Shown here: one piece after another, positions 1 through 6,936 of the stretch
How positions within the stretch are numbered: the first letter of the stretch is position 1
How the letters are laid out: each line of letters begins with the position of its first letter
From: Clostridia bacterium
GTDB lineage: Bacteria; Bacillota_A; Clostridia; Christensenellales; UBA1242
Assembly (NCBI GenBank): GCA_017403205.1
Contig: JAFQOM010000176.1
Coordinates: 1-16,232, forward strand
Reading direction: 5' to 3'
DNA: 16,232 nt
Notes under the pieces: generated by a model
Database searches by the model: none
What the model was told of the DNA's origin: nothing
Seen by the model: only the letters and a program-made list of their open reading frames with translations
Position numbers and translations under genes: made by a program

Positions 1-27
1 AAAATTTAAAACAAAATAAAAATATAT

Positions 28-59
28 AAAAAAGCATTTATGCATTTTTTTATTTTTTT
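28..59 (+). terminator. Probable terminator of a gene left of the window
   Basis: A short inverted repeat (GCAT at 34-37, ATGC at 40-43) is flanked by an A run at 28-33 and T runs at 45-51 and 53-59. A and T runs can extend the stem with one A-A mismatch. The stem is short and A/T-dominated, so this is only a plausible intrinsic terminator. It would separate murG from whatever lies to the left. Confidence 0.42.
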
Positions 60-76
60 ACATAAAATAAAAGTAT

Positions 77-1141
77 ATGAAAACTATTTTATTAACTGGG
101 GGTGGAACTGGCGGTCACGTTATACCACATTTAAGCCTAATACCCCACCTAAAAAAACACTTTGACAAAATTTATTATATCGGCACTGCAAATGGAATTG
201 AAAAAGAAATTATAACAAGTCAAACAAACCTTGAATATTTTTCTATTTCCGCCCCAAAATTGCAACGTGATAAAAAAATTAGTATTTTAACTCTACCCTT
301 TAAGCTTTTAAAAAGTACACATCAATCAAAAAAGATTTTAAAAAAAATAAAACCCTCTGTAATTTTTTCTAAAGGAGGGTTCGTTTCAGTTCCTGTTTGT
401 ATTGCAGCCAAATTATTAAAAATACCAGTTATAAGCCACGAATCAGATTTAACACTAGGTTTAGCAAACAAAGTTATATACAGGATATGCACAAAATTTT
501 TAACAAGCTTTAAGTCAACCTCTAAAAAATTAAAAAAATCAGTTTTTACCGGGGCCCCCATAAGACAGCAACTTTTTAATGGTTCAAAACAAAATGCAAA
601 ACAGATACTAAATCTAGATTCTTCTAAGCAAACAATTTTATTTATAGGCGGATCAACTGGCGCCTTAAATTTAAACAAAATAATATACTCTAGTCTACCC
701 ATCATTACAAACAAATACAATGTCGTGCATATTGTAGGTAAAAACAAGGGCGATAAAACTAAAAAATATCAAAACTACACTCAAATAGAATATTGTCATA
801 ATATTGAAGATATTTTTTGCGTAACAGATTTTGTAGTTTCTCGTGCTGGATCAAACGCTATTTTTGAATTTTTAGCATTAAAAAAGCCTATGATTTTAAT
901 TCCTCTTCCTAAAAATGCATCAAGAGGCGATCAAATAGACAACGCTAACTATTTTAAAAGCAAAGGCTTCGCCATGGTCTTAGACGAATCAACACTAACC
1001 CCTAAAAAACTAACAGAACAAATAAACAATTTAAGTATTAACAAACAAAAATATATTGACAATATGACAGCCCAAAATTACAAGTATGTTCAGGGCAGCA
1101 AAAATATTGTTAATGAGATATTAAAAATATCAAATAAATAA
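77..1141 (+). CDS. murG: MurG, lipid II-forming N-acetylglucosaminyltransferase
   Basis: MurG transfers GlcNAc from UDP-GlcNAc to undecaprenyl-PP-MurNAc-pentapeptide (lipid I), making lipid II at the inner face of the membrane. The 354 residues match the usual length. The N-terminal lipid-binding Rossmann domain has the glycine loop GGGTGGH (8-14) and the segment SKGGFVSVP (98-106). The C-terminal sugar-nucleotide domain has GGSTGA (191-196, GGSQGA in many homologues), the SRAGSN segment (255-260) with Glu264 in the donor-site region, and RGDQIDNAN (283-291). The gene stands alone here rather than in a visible division/cell-wall cluster, although the left side is cut off. It is encoded on the opposite strand from most neighbours. 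The ATG has no Shine-Dalgarno sequence; a TAAAAT -10-like element lies at 63-68, only 8 bases before the start, so the mRNA may be leaderless. Function is confident; start and promoter are less so. Confidence 0.95.
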   Translation: MKTILLTGGGTGGHVIPHLSLIPHLKKHFDKIYYIGTANGIEKEIITSQTNLEYFSISAPKLQRDKKISILTLPFKLLKSTHQSKKILKKIKPSVIFSKGGFVSVPVCIAAKLLKIPVISHESDLTLGLANKVIYRICTKFLTSFKSTSKKLKKSVFTGAPIRQQLFNGSKQNAKQILNLDSSKQTILFIGGSTGALNLNKIIYSSLPIITNKYNVVHIVGKNKGDKTKKYQNYTQIEYCHNIEDIFCVTDFVVSRAGSNAIFEFLALKKPMILIPLPKNASRGDQIDNANYFKSKGFAMVLDESTLTPKKLTEQINNLSINKQKYIDNMTAQNYKYVQGSKNIVNEILKISNK

Positions 1142-1143
1142 AA

Positions 1144-1174
1144 AAAAAGCATATTAAAAACTAATATGCTTTTT
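1144..1174. terminator. Bidirectional intrinsic terminator between murG and the 163-aa gene
   Basis: A perfect 13-bp stem (five A, then GCATATTA at 1149-1156, pairing with TAATATGC at 1162-1169 and five T) encloses a 5-base loop. The A run on one side and T run on the other give a U tract for both transcripts. It sits just after the murG stop and 20 bases beyond the stop of the convergent gene, so it can serve both. Confidence 0.87.
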
Positions 1175-1194
1175 AATTTTATTTAATTAAAAAA

Positions 1195-1686
1195 TTATGC
1201 TTCCATAGTAGAGCCCATATCCATTACCTCACCAAGAATTTCTTGATAAGCTTGCATCATATCACTTTCAAACTCTTTGCCTTTTGCAAATTCACTGGTG
1301 ATAGAAGCTAAAAAACCATTGGCAATACTGCCAAATCTTGTTTTTTTGTTAGGATCTGAAGCAGTGTTGTGAAATAAGTGCACAAATACCGCACAAATAC
1401 TACTTTGAGCAACTTTAAAACAAACATCCTTTTTATCGTTTAACAAAAAGTCTTCATAAACAGTAATAACATTGTCACCAAATACAACTGGCTTTGCTGC
1501 TTTATCAACAAAAACAACTTCTAGTGGTTCTTTGCTAAATTCTTTTTGCTTCTTTTTTGGAAGCGAACTTAAAATATAGCCTACTGTTTTTTCATCATAA
1601 AAAGCAGCGCATTCTTTAACAATAATTTTTCTTTCATTTACGCCAACATTTTCCCAGTTCTTATAGTCTTTTAAAAAGTCAGACAT
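1195..1686 (-). CDS. Hypothetical protein, 163 aa, family not recognised
   Basis: I do not recognise this protein. It is 163 residues, soluble-looking, with no signal peptide, no convincing membrane segment and no obvious catalytic or metal motif. The N-terminal third is rich in Lys, Glu and Asp (after Asn-Trp-Glu near the start); the middle (about 50-105) alternates hydrophobic and charged residues like an alpha/beta domain; the C-terminus looks helical and Met/Glu-rich. The start is placed at the second ATG because a strong Shine-Dalgarno (AAAGGGGG, 1696-1703) lies 9 bases upstream of it but directly abuts the first ATG at 1695. The gene has its own good promoter and shares the murG terminator, so it is probably a real monocistronic gene, possibly also reached by read-through from the GH95-like gene. 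Function unknown. Confidence 0.8.
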   Translation of the reverse strand: MSDFLKDYKNWENVGVNERKIIVKECAAFYDEKTVGYILSSLPKKKQKEFSKEPLEVVFVDKAAKPVVFGDNVITVYEDFLLNDKKDVCFKVAQSSICAVFVHLFHNTASDPNKKTRFGSIANGFLASITSEFAKGKEFESDMMQAYQEILGEVMDMGSTMEA

Positions 1687-1695
1687 ATTATCCAT

Positions 1696-1703
1696 CCCCC
1701 TTT
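1696..1703 (-). promoter_or_regulatory. Ribosome binding site fixing the start of the 163-aa gene
   Basis: On the minus strand this reads AAAGGGGG, one base from AAAGGAGG. It is 9 bases from the ATG at 1686 and 0 bases from the ATG at 1695, so it selects the inner start. Confidence 0.8.
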
Positions 1704-1714
1704 ACTATGCTGTT

Positions 1715-1743
1715 ATTTTAACATATTTTGCTAAAAAATTCAA
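1715..1743 (-). promoter_or_regulatory. Sigma-A-type promoter of the 163-aa gene
   Basis: Minus strand: -35 TTGAAT (1738-1743), 17-base spacer, -10 TAAAAT (1715-1720) preceded by TGT, an extended -10. The predicted transcript start is near 1708, giving a leader of about 20 bases that contains the ribosome binding site. Confidence 0.75.
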
Positions 1744-1754
1744 TAATAAAGCTT

Positions 1755-4145
1755 TTAATTTTTATTAGAAAAATAAATTTTATAACTAGTTACCTTGTTT
1801 GCTTGAAGACTTGCATTGTTAATGATCAAATTTTGCATATCAATCTTGGATTGATCTACACCTTTAATCTTTTTAAAGCCATTTGGCAAACCAATATTAA
1901 CAGTGGCATTTCTATTAGATTTTAATTTAAGCTTTAAAATACCCCTTTTTATATTAAATTCAAGGTCAGCTTTAATATGATCATCCAAAATTAAATTTGT
2001 TATATTGCCCTTACTAAATTGTTGAGGTAGGCTTCTAAACAACATTATATTATTTTTATTACTATTAATAAACATGTTTTGCACGCAAGTAAGAAGAGCC
2101 AAGTTTTTATCTATATTAAAGCTGGTCCATGGTTCGTAAACGCCAACGCCCATTCCAGTATTGTCACCACTGCTAAAGATTAAATTTGGTGTTATAAAGT
2201 TTTTAATCATTGTAGATAAAACTTCATAACTACTTTCTGCATCACCACAAGTAGCAAGGGTAACCGCCATATCACACAAGTTTGCAGAAGAGAACAATCC
2301 AAAACAATTTGAATATCTGTATTTAACAGAATTAGAAACTAAGTCTTCATAATCTCTTCTTGATTCCATAGGTTTTATGCCTATATTATATGGAAACAAA
2401 TGTGGAATATAAGGTGAAAAATGATTTGTTTCAAATATATTTCCATTATATTCTTTTAAATAACCGTTTTTATCAACTTCGTTATCTGCTATTTTGCTTG
2501 CAAGATTTTGCCATTTTTCAATATCTTTTTCATCTTTATTTAAAAGCAAGCATACATGCTGAATTATTTCAAAAACATATTTTGCACATGCAAAATCACA
2601 AGTACAGTTAGATGCAACACAACACATGTCATTAACACCAATATTTGTTGGAGTATTAAATGGAGAGTATCCAAATGTTGTTTCAAAAACATTAGTATTT
2701 TTGTTAAGCCTTAAAATATCTTCATAAAACAAAGCAGTTTCTTCTATAATTTCAAAACCTTTTTCGGTCATAAAATCTATATCTTCAGTTTGCAAAAAAT
2801 ATTGATAAATCATACTGCATATATAACTTGCCACGTTATAATTCATAACAACACCAGGAACGCTACTTCCAGGCAATCCACTTTCTGGGGCCTCTAAAGA
2901 TGGAATAAATATTCCCTTGCAGCCAAAAAGCCTTGTTGAGTTCTTCTTATAGTCATCCAAATTTTCATAAAATCTATCAAAAATAGGTCTAACTGTTTTT
3001 GCAAGATTTGCTTTATATGAAAAGTTATAAAGTCTTTGAAGCTGCATATAATTTTCTGTGGTGCTTCTATATGCCTTATAATCACCATTAAACAATCCAA
3101 AACTGTTAATTTTATCTCCAACACAAGATGCATAAATATGCTTACCAAACATATAAAGTTTTTCTATCAAAGATAGTGGAACATTGCCATCAGTTTTCAT
3201 AGATAACAACGCTGTATTAATATTATCAAAATCATTACAATTTAGGTTAATATCTGTACAATTAACAAATTTGCTGTGCAAAGCAGCATGTTCTTTCAAA
3301 AATTTTTCATATGGAGTTTTTATAAGTTGATTTAAGCTCTCTTTTATAGTCTCAACTTCCTGAGATTTCATACCACTTACAAAAGTTTTTGCCATAATAA
3401 AAACTTTGTCTGCGTTTTTTACAAAAAATTTGTTTGCATTTTTTGTCATTACGCCACCATAACACAATACTTTTGCAACACAACCAAAATCAGTTCCGTC
3501 AGTATTGCGACATGTAAACACAACAAAATCTTTATCCGTTTTAGACTCTCCTACTAAGTCTATATCAAAACTTTCATAATTAGGCATTCTGTTATTTGAT
3601 TTATCATGAAGTTCAATTGTAAATTCACCGTTTAAATGTTTAGGGCAATTAATTTCATAACAAATAACATCATTAACTCTAGAAACAAAAATATCTCTTG
3701 TTTGTTTTATATTCTTACATTTAAATTCTGTTCTAATTTCACCAGATTCAAGATTTAAAGCCCTAAAGTAGTCACTTACACAACCATCAACAGCACTAGT
3801 AAAAACCAAATCGCACAATGGAAGTGGATAAGCACACTCTGGCTTATAATTTTTTGCATTTAATGCATTTGTTAAAACTGTTTCTGCTTCCCTATAATTT
3901 GAGCTAGCCAAATTTTTTGCAATGTTTTTTACTTTGTCAGATACATCCGGCAAAACACCAGTTTTTCCTTGCCACCACAAATCAGTATGATTAACAACAA
4001 CAACTTCCCTGCCGCTTCCCCCGTAAACCATAAGACCAACCTTACCATTACCTGTAGGAAGTCCTTGCCTCCAAATACCATCAAAGCCTTCTGCTGGAGT
4101 AACAAATTTTAAAATATTTTTAGCGTTTTTATTATAAATTCCCAT
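1755..4145 (-). CDS. GH95-like glycoside hydrolase, cytoplasmic, catalytic residues diverged
   Basis: The 796-residue protein has the layout of GH95 (alpha-L-fucosidase/galactosidase) enzymes: an N-terminal beta-sandwich beginning PAEGFDGIWRQGLPTGNGK (17-35) with the VNHTDLWWQG equivalent of the family's LNEDTLWxG (51-60), an (alpha/alpha)6 barrel from about 320, and a C-terminal beta domain from about 710. By hand alignment the family's SPEN motif, carrying the general acid Glu, is SPFN here (494-497), and the NIN pair of Asn is replaced by TEN-Tyr (363-366). The Asp of the DGN-like motif is kept (Asp679, FNIDKN). It may be inactive or act by different residues, so no substrate is assigned. 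There is no signal peptide, so it would act in the cytoplasm, for example on imported oligosaccharides. The start is the ATG 9-10 bases after AAAGGAAG, not the TTG 24 bases upstream. Codon use resembles its neighbours. Confidence 0.82.
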   Translation of the reverse strand: MGIYNKNAKNILKFVTPAEGFDGIWRQGLPTGNGKVGLMVYGGSGREVVVVNHTDLWWQGKTGVLPDVSDKVKNIAKNLASSNYREAETVLTNALNAKNYKPECAYPLPLCDLVFTSAVDGCVSDYFRALNLESGEIRTEFKCKNIKQTRDIFVSRVNDVICYEINCPKHLNGEFTIELHDKSNNRMPNYESFDIDLVGESKTDKDFVVFTCRNTDGTDFGCVAKVLCYGGVMTKNANKFFVKNADKVFIMAKTFVSGMKSQEVETIKESLNQLIKTPYEKFLKEHAALHSKFVNCTDINLNCNDFDNINTALLSMKTDGNVPLSLIEKLYMFGKHIYASCVGDKINSFGLFNGDYKAYRSTTENYMQLQRLYNFSYKANLAKTVRPIFDRFYENLDDYKKNSTRLFGCKGIFIPSLEAPESGLPGSSVPGVVMNYNVASYICSMIYQYFLQTEDIDFMTEKGFEIIEETALFYEDILRLNKNTNVFETTFGYSPFNTPTNIGVNDMCCVASNCTCDFACAKYVFEIIQHVCLLLNKDEKDIEKWQNLASKIADNEVDKNGYLKEYNGNIFETNHFSPYIPHLFPYNIGIKPMESRRDYEDLVSNSVKYRYSNCFGLFSSANLCDMAVTLATCGDAESSYEVLSTMIKNFITPNLIFSSGDNTGMGVGVYEPWTSFNIDKNLALLTCVQNMFINSNKNNIMLFRSLPQQFSKGNITNLILDDHIKADLEFNIKRGILKLKLKSNRNATVNIGLPNGFKKIKGVDQSKIDMQNLIINNASLQANKVTSYKIYFSNKN

Positions 4146-4155
4146 AAGACAATAT

Positions 4156-4163
4156 CTTCCTTT
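4156..4163 (-). promoter_or_regulatory. Ribosome binding site fixing the start of the GH95-like gene
   Basis: Minus strand AAAGGAAG lies 10 bases before the ATG at 4145. It falls inside the extension that a TTG start at 4169 would create, which argues against that longer form. Confidence 0.8.
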
Positions 4164-4177
4164 ATACAATTATAAAA

Positions 4178-4206
4178 ATTATAACACCTTTTATTTATCA
4201 TGTAAA
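4178..4206 (-). promoter_or_regulatory. Sigma-A promoter of the GH95-like gene
   Basis: Minus strand: -35 TTTACA (4201-4206), 17-base spacer, perfect -10 TATAAT (4178-4183) preceded by TGT (extended -10). The predicted start is near 4171, leaving a leader of about 26 bases. No clear operator palindrome overlaps it. Confidence 0.8.
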
Positions 4207-4369
4207 TTTAAACAAGTCTACAAAACTTCTTATTTTTTTTATATTATTATATAGCATTAACAATCATTTTTAATTAAATACACAATAAAACAGCATTTAT
4301 TGCAATGCCAATATTTTAAAACACAATCAAAACCAAACTATTATAAAATTATATTCCTTTATTATTTAT
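4207..4369. other. Intergenic core between divergent promoters
   Basis: This very AT-rich stretch separates the GH95-like promoter from the LexA box. It holds one small hairpin (GCATT 4293-4297 with AATGC 4304-4308, 6-base loop) without a T tract. I see no open reading frame, RNA gene or riboswitch-like fold in it. Confidence 0.5.
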
Positions 4370-4383
4370 CGAACATATGTTTG
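4370..4383. promoter_or_regulatory. LexA (SOS) box overlapping the mini-regulator promoter
   Basis: CGAACATATGTTTG differs by one base from the perfect palindrome CGAACATATGTTCG, the Gram-positive LexA/DinR operator type. Its core AACATATGTT is perfectly symmetric. It overlaps the -35 TTGACA by three bases, exactly where a bound repressor would exclude RNA polymerase. The alternative is that it is the autoregulatory operator of the downstream winged-helix protein. Confidence 0.78.
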
Positions 4384-4408
4384 ACAAATTAAAATATTGT
4401 GCTATAAT
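4381..4408 (+). promoter_or_regulatory. Near-consensus sigma-A promoter of the mini regulator
   Basis: -35 TTGACA (4381-4386, consensus), 16-base spacer, -10 TATAAT (4403-4408, consensus) preceded by TGC (extended -10). Predicted transcript start near 4415. So strong a promoter under an operator suggests tight repression with a high induced level. Confidence 0.85.
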
Positions 4409-4421
4409 TCCTTATACAAAT

Positions 4422-4427
4422 AAAGGG
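4422..4427 (+). promoter_or_regulatory. Ribosome binding site fixing the start of the mini regulator
   Basis: AAAGGG lies 7 bases before the ATG at 4435 but only 1 base before an in-frame TTG at 4429, so the ATG is the start. Confidence 0.75.
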
Positions 4428-4434
4428 ATTGAAA

Positions 4435-4740
4435 ATGAAACAATATTTAACTTTTGCAATTTTATTAGAATTAGTATCAAAACAATTTACCACAGCAAAA
4501 TATATATCAAATAAATTTGAAATATCTATTAGAAGTGTTTATAGATATTTAAACGAATTAGAAAGTGCTGGAATACCCACCTATTCTATTCAAGGTAAAA
4601 ATGGTGGAATTGGTATAGAAAAAAATTTTGTCTTAAACTCTATAGTATTATCAGATTTAGAAAAACAAACTCTAAAAGAAATCTTACAAAAAAACAACTC
4701 CTCAGCCTGCAATTTACTAATTAAAAAATTACTTTTATAA
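4435..4740 (+). CDS. Small winged-helix DNA-binding protein, YafY/WYL-type N-terminus without WYL domain
   Basis: The 101-residue protein is almost entirely a DeoR/YafY-type winged helix (HTH_11). Helices span roughly 1-20 and 22-31, the recognition helix is around 32-45 (ISIRSVYRYLNELESAG), and the wing is GIPTYSIQGKNGGIGIE. A short stretch resembling the linker of YafY regulators (SDLEKQTLKEIL) follows, then a stop where a WYL ligand-sensing domain of some 200 residues would normally begin. The 110 bases after the stop show no continuation in another frame, so it is either a naturally small regulator or an old truncation with loss of the sensor. It is probably a sequence-specific repressor or activator; its target is unknown, possibly its own promoter or the divergent GH95-like gene. 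A LexA box on its promoter suggests DNA-damage induction. It lies on the strand opposite to most neighbours. Confidence 0.8.
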   Translation: MKQYLTFAILLELVSKQFTTAKYISNKFEISIRSVYRYLNELESAGIPTYSIQGKNGGIGIEKNFVLNSIVLSDLEKQTLKEILQKNNSSACNLLIKKLLL

Positions 4741-4821
4741 TAACAAAGCATAAACAATTAATTTTTAAATCAACATCAATAAAATAAATACTTTTTTTTA
4801 GTATATTAAAATCAAAATTTT

Positions 4822-4851
4822 AAGCCAGTTGAAAATTGCTTTAATATTTTT
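4822..4851 (+). terminator. Weak terminator candidate after the mini regulator
   Basis: CAGTT (4826-4830) pairs with AATTG (4834-4838) around a 3-base loop, extended by AAG/CTT across a one-base bulge, followed by a short T tract (4847-4851). It lies between convergent genes and overlaps the ABC-F stop codon. One pair is G-U and the stem is short, so confidence is low. The rest of 4741-4849 holds nothing recognisable. Confidence 0.3.
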
Positions 4852-6760
4852 AATTAATTTCAAACCACTCTTCCATAATCTTTTCCAGCTCAACAGATTT
4901 ATTTTCAATTTCTTTTTGAACTTCCATTACTTTTATATAGTTGCTACAAATTTCTGGATTACATAAAGTTTCATTAAGTTTTTTTATATCATCTTCAAGT
5001 TTTTCAATTTTACCTTCCAACTTTTTACTTTTTGCTCTATTTCTAGCTTTTTCTTTATTTAAAAGATATAAATTTTTACCCCCGCTGTTTGTGTTTTCTT
5101 TGTCGTTTATTTTTAAAATCTTTTCTTCTTTGTCTGTTTTATTTATGTTTCTTCCTTGCAACAACCCTTCATATTCTTTATATGTTGTATCTTTTAAAAA
5201 TCTAGAATCCCCATCCTCAAAAACAATAAGATTGTTTGCCATTTTATTAATAAAATATCTATCATGAGAAACAAAAAGTATTGTTCCTTTATAATTTATA
5301 AGAAGTTTTTCAAGAGCCTCTCTGCCTACTATATCCATGTGATTTGTTGGCTCATCCAAAATTAAAAAATTTGGATGTTTTTTTAATATTTTACATAATT
5401 CCAACCTTACTCTTTCACCACCCGAAAGATCTCTAAGATTTTTAAATACATCATCTTGTGAAAAACAAAACATGCCAAGAATATTTCTAGCATTTTGCAC
5501 ACCTTCTTCTGGAAATTCATTTAAAAAGTTGTCTAAAATACTTTCATCTACAATATTATTTGTTGCAGATTGTTGGTCAAAATATCCAATTTCAACATTT
5601 ATCCCAAATTTAATATTGCCACCAAGAAGAGGTGTTTTTCCAACAATTGTTTTAAGCAATGTTGATTTTCCTAATCCGTTTGCACCAACAACCCCAACTC
5701 TGTCTCCTCTAAAAATTCTAAAGTTAATTTTGCTTAAAACCTTATCGTATCCAATTTCTATGTTTTGAGCAAACAAAACATCTTCTCCACTTTCAACTCT
5801 TGGCTTAATATCAAAAGAAAAAACTTTAGTGTCTGCAAATTCTGGCTTATACATCTCTCCCATTCTTTCTATTTGTTTAATCTTGCTTTGAGCCATCTTT
5901 GCTTTGGTTGCTTTATATCTAAATCTGTCAGCAACAGATTGAAGTCTATTTTTTTCCTCTGAATACTCTTTGTATTCCTTCAATTCTCTTTTATAGTTAA
6001 GATCCTTAGTTTTAACAAATTGAGAATAATTTCCAACATATCTTTTTGCTTTGTGCCTTTCAATTTCATAAACAACATTAACAAACTTGTCTAAAAAAGC
6101 CCTGTCATGAGAAACAACAACCACGGCCTTTGTATAACTAGACAAATATTCTTCTAACCATTCAATGCTAGTAATATCTAAGTGATTTGTTGGCTCATCT
6201 AAAATAAGCAAATCTGGCTTGCTTAACAAAAGTTTTATAAGTGCTATTTTGGTTCTTTGTCCACCAGAAAATTCGCACAACTTTTTTGTTTTGTCTTGTT
6301 CAAAAAATCCAAACTTTTTAATTGCTGTATTATATTCTTTAAGATAAGTATACCCACCAAGCAAATCATATTTCGTTAAAAGTTTATCATGTTTAGCAAT
6401 ATCCTTTTGCGTACAGCTTTGTTGCATTAAGTTTTCAAGATCACTTATTTGCTTTTTTATTTTTAAAACATCACTATAGGCTTTTAAAATCTCATTTTCA
6501 AAAGTTTCTTGATCATTTTCAAAAGCAATTTGTTTTAAATACCCAATTTGAAAGCTACCATTTTTTTGAATCTTGTTAACAGCCTTATCATCCGCATCAA
6601 TATCTTGCTCGCCAGTTATAACTTTTAAAAGGGTTGTTTTTCCACAACCATTTCTACCAACAATAGCAACTTTATCTTTAGTGTTTACTTCAAAACACAC
6701 ATCCTTTAAAACCTCATTTTCACCAAATGAAACACTTATATTATCTAAATACAATCTCAT
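4850..6760 (-). CDS. ABC-F family ATPase (YdiF-like), soluble, ribosome-associated type
   Basis: ABC-F proteins are cytoplasmic twin-ATPase proteins without membrane domains that bind the ribosomal E site; members relieve stalled translation or protect against antibiotics. The 636 residues contain NBD1 with Walker A GRNGCGKT (35-42), signature SGGQ (165-168) and Walker B LLILDEPTNHLD (184-195). A charged helical interdomain linker (about 240-300) follows, then NBD2 with Walker A GANGLGKST, signature SGGER and LILDEPTNHMD, and finally a Lys/Glu-rich coiled coil (about 555-636). The length and C-terminal coiled coil resemble Bacillus YdiF more than dedicated resistance factors. The interdomain linker looks short, without an obvious extended antibiotic-resistance loop, so a housekeeping role is more likely. 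The start matches the family N-terminus (Met then DNISVSFG). No Shine-Dalgarno precedes it and the promoter implies almost no 5' leader, unlike attenuator-controlled resistance ABC-F genes. Confidence 0.9.
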   Translation of the reverse strand: MRLYLDNISVSFGENEVLKDVCFEVNTKDKVAIVGRNGCGKTTLLKVITGEQDIDADDKAVNKIQKNGSFQIGYLKQIAFENDQETFENEILKAYSDVLKIKKQISDLENLMQQSCTQKDIAKHDKLLTKYDLLGGYTYLKEYNTAIKKFGFFEQDKTKKLCEFSGGQRTKIALIKLLLSKPDLLILDEPTNHLDITSIEWLEEYLSSYTKAVVVVSHDRAFLDKFVNVVYEIERHKAKRYVGNYSQFVKTKDLNYKRELKEYKEYSEEKNRLQSVADRFRYKATKAKMAQSKIKQIERMGEMYKPEFADTKVFSFDIKPRVESGEDVLFAQNIEIGYDKVLSKINFRIFRGDRVGVVGANGLGKSTLLKTIVGKTPLLGGNIKFGINVEIGYFDQQSATNNIVDESILDNFLNEFPEEGVQNARNILGMFCFSQDDVFKNLRDLSGGERVRLELCKILKKHPNFLILDEPTNHMDIVGREALEKLLINYKGTILFVSHDRYFINKMANNLIVFEDGDSRFLKDTTYKEYEGLLQGRNINKTDKEEKILKINDKENTNSGGKNLYLLNKEKARNRAKSKKLEGKIEKLEDDIKKLNETLCNPEICSNYIKVMEVQKEIENKSVELEKIMEEWFEIN

Positions 6761-6769
6761 AATCAGTTA

Positions 6770-6798
6770 ATTATATCATTAATACTTTTATTTTTCAA
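6770..6798 (-). promoter_or_regulatory. Promoter of the ABC-F gene, implying a leaderless mRNA
   Basis: Minus strand: -35 TTGAAA (6793-6798), 17-base spacer, perfect -10 TATAAT (6770-6775) preceded by TGA (extended -10). Only 9 bases separate the -10 from the ATG, so a normal start 6-8 bases downstream would leave 1-3 untranslated bases. Confidence 0.75.
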
Positions 6799-6893
6799 AC
6801 TATTGTATTTTTACTTTTTATTCAACAAAAAAATAATTTTGATTAATGTATTTTTCAGTTATCTCAAATACAACAAATCATAATTCAACAAAT

Positions 6894-6929
6894 AAAAAAA
6901 GAGCATTTTTCAAATAAATACTCTTTTTT
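6894..6929 (-). terminator. Intrinsic terminator of the recA operon
   Basis: On the minus strand GAGTATTT (6916-6923) pairs with AAATGCTC (6901-6908) with one U-G pair, flanked by six A and at least six T, which extends the stem and provides the U tract. It begins 8 bases after the recA stop and ends the long minus-strand cluster. The 95 bases on to the ABC-F promoter show nothing else. Confidence 0.85.
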
Positions 6930-6936
6930 ACAATTA

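Noticed and set aside
4146..4169. TTG start for the GH95-like gene, 24 bases upstream.
   Set aside because: The ribosome binding site AAAGGAAG lies inside this extension and fits the downstream ATG.
4293..4308. Small hairpin (GCATT/AATGC) in the divergent intergenic region as a regulatory RNA or terminator.
   Set aside because: Only a 5-bp stem without a T tract; expected by chance in this composition.
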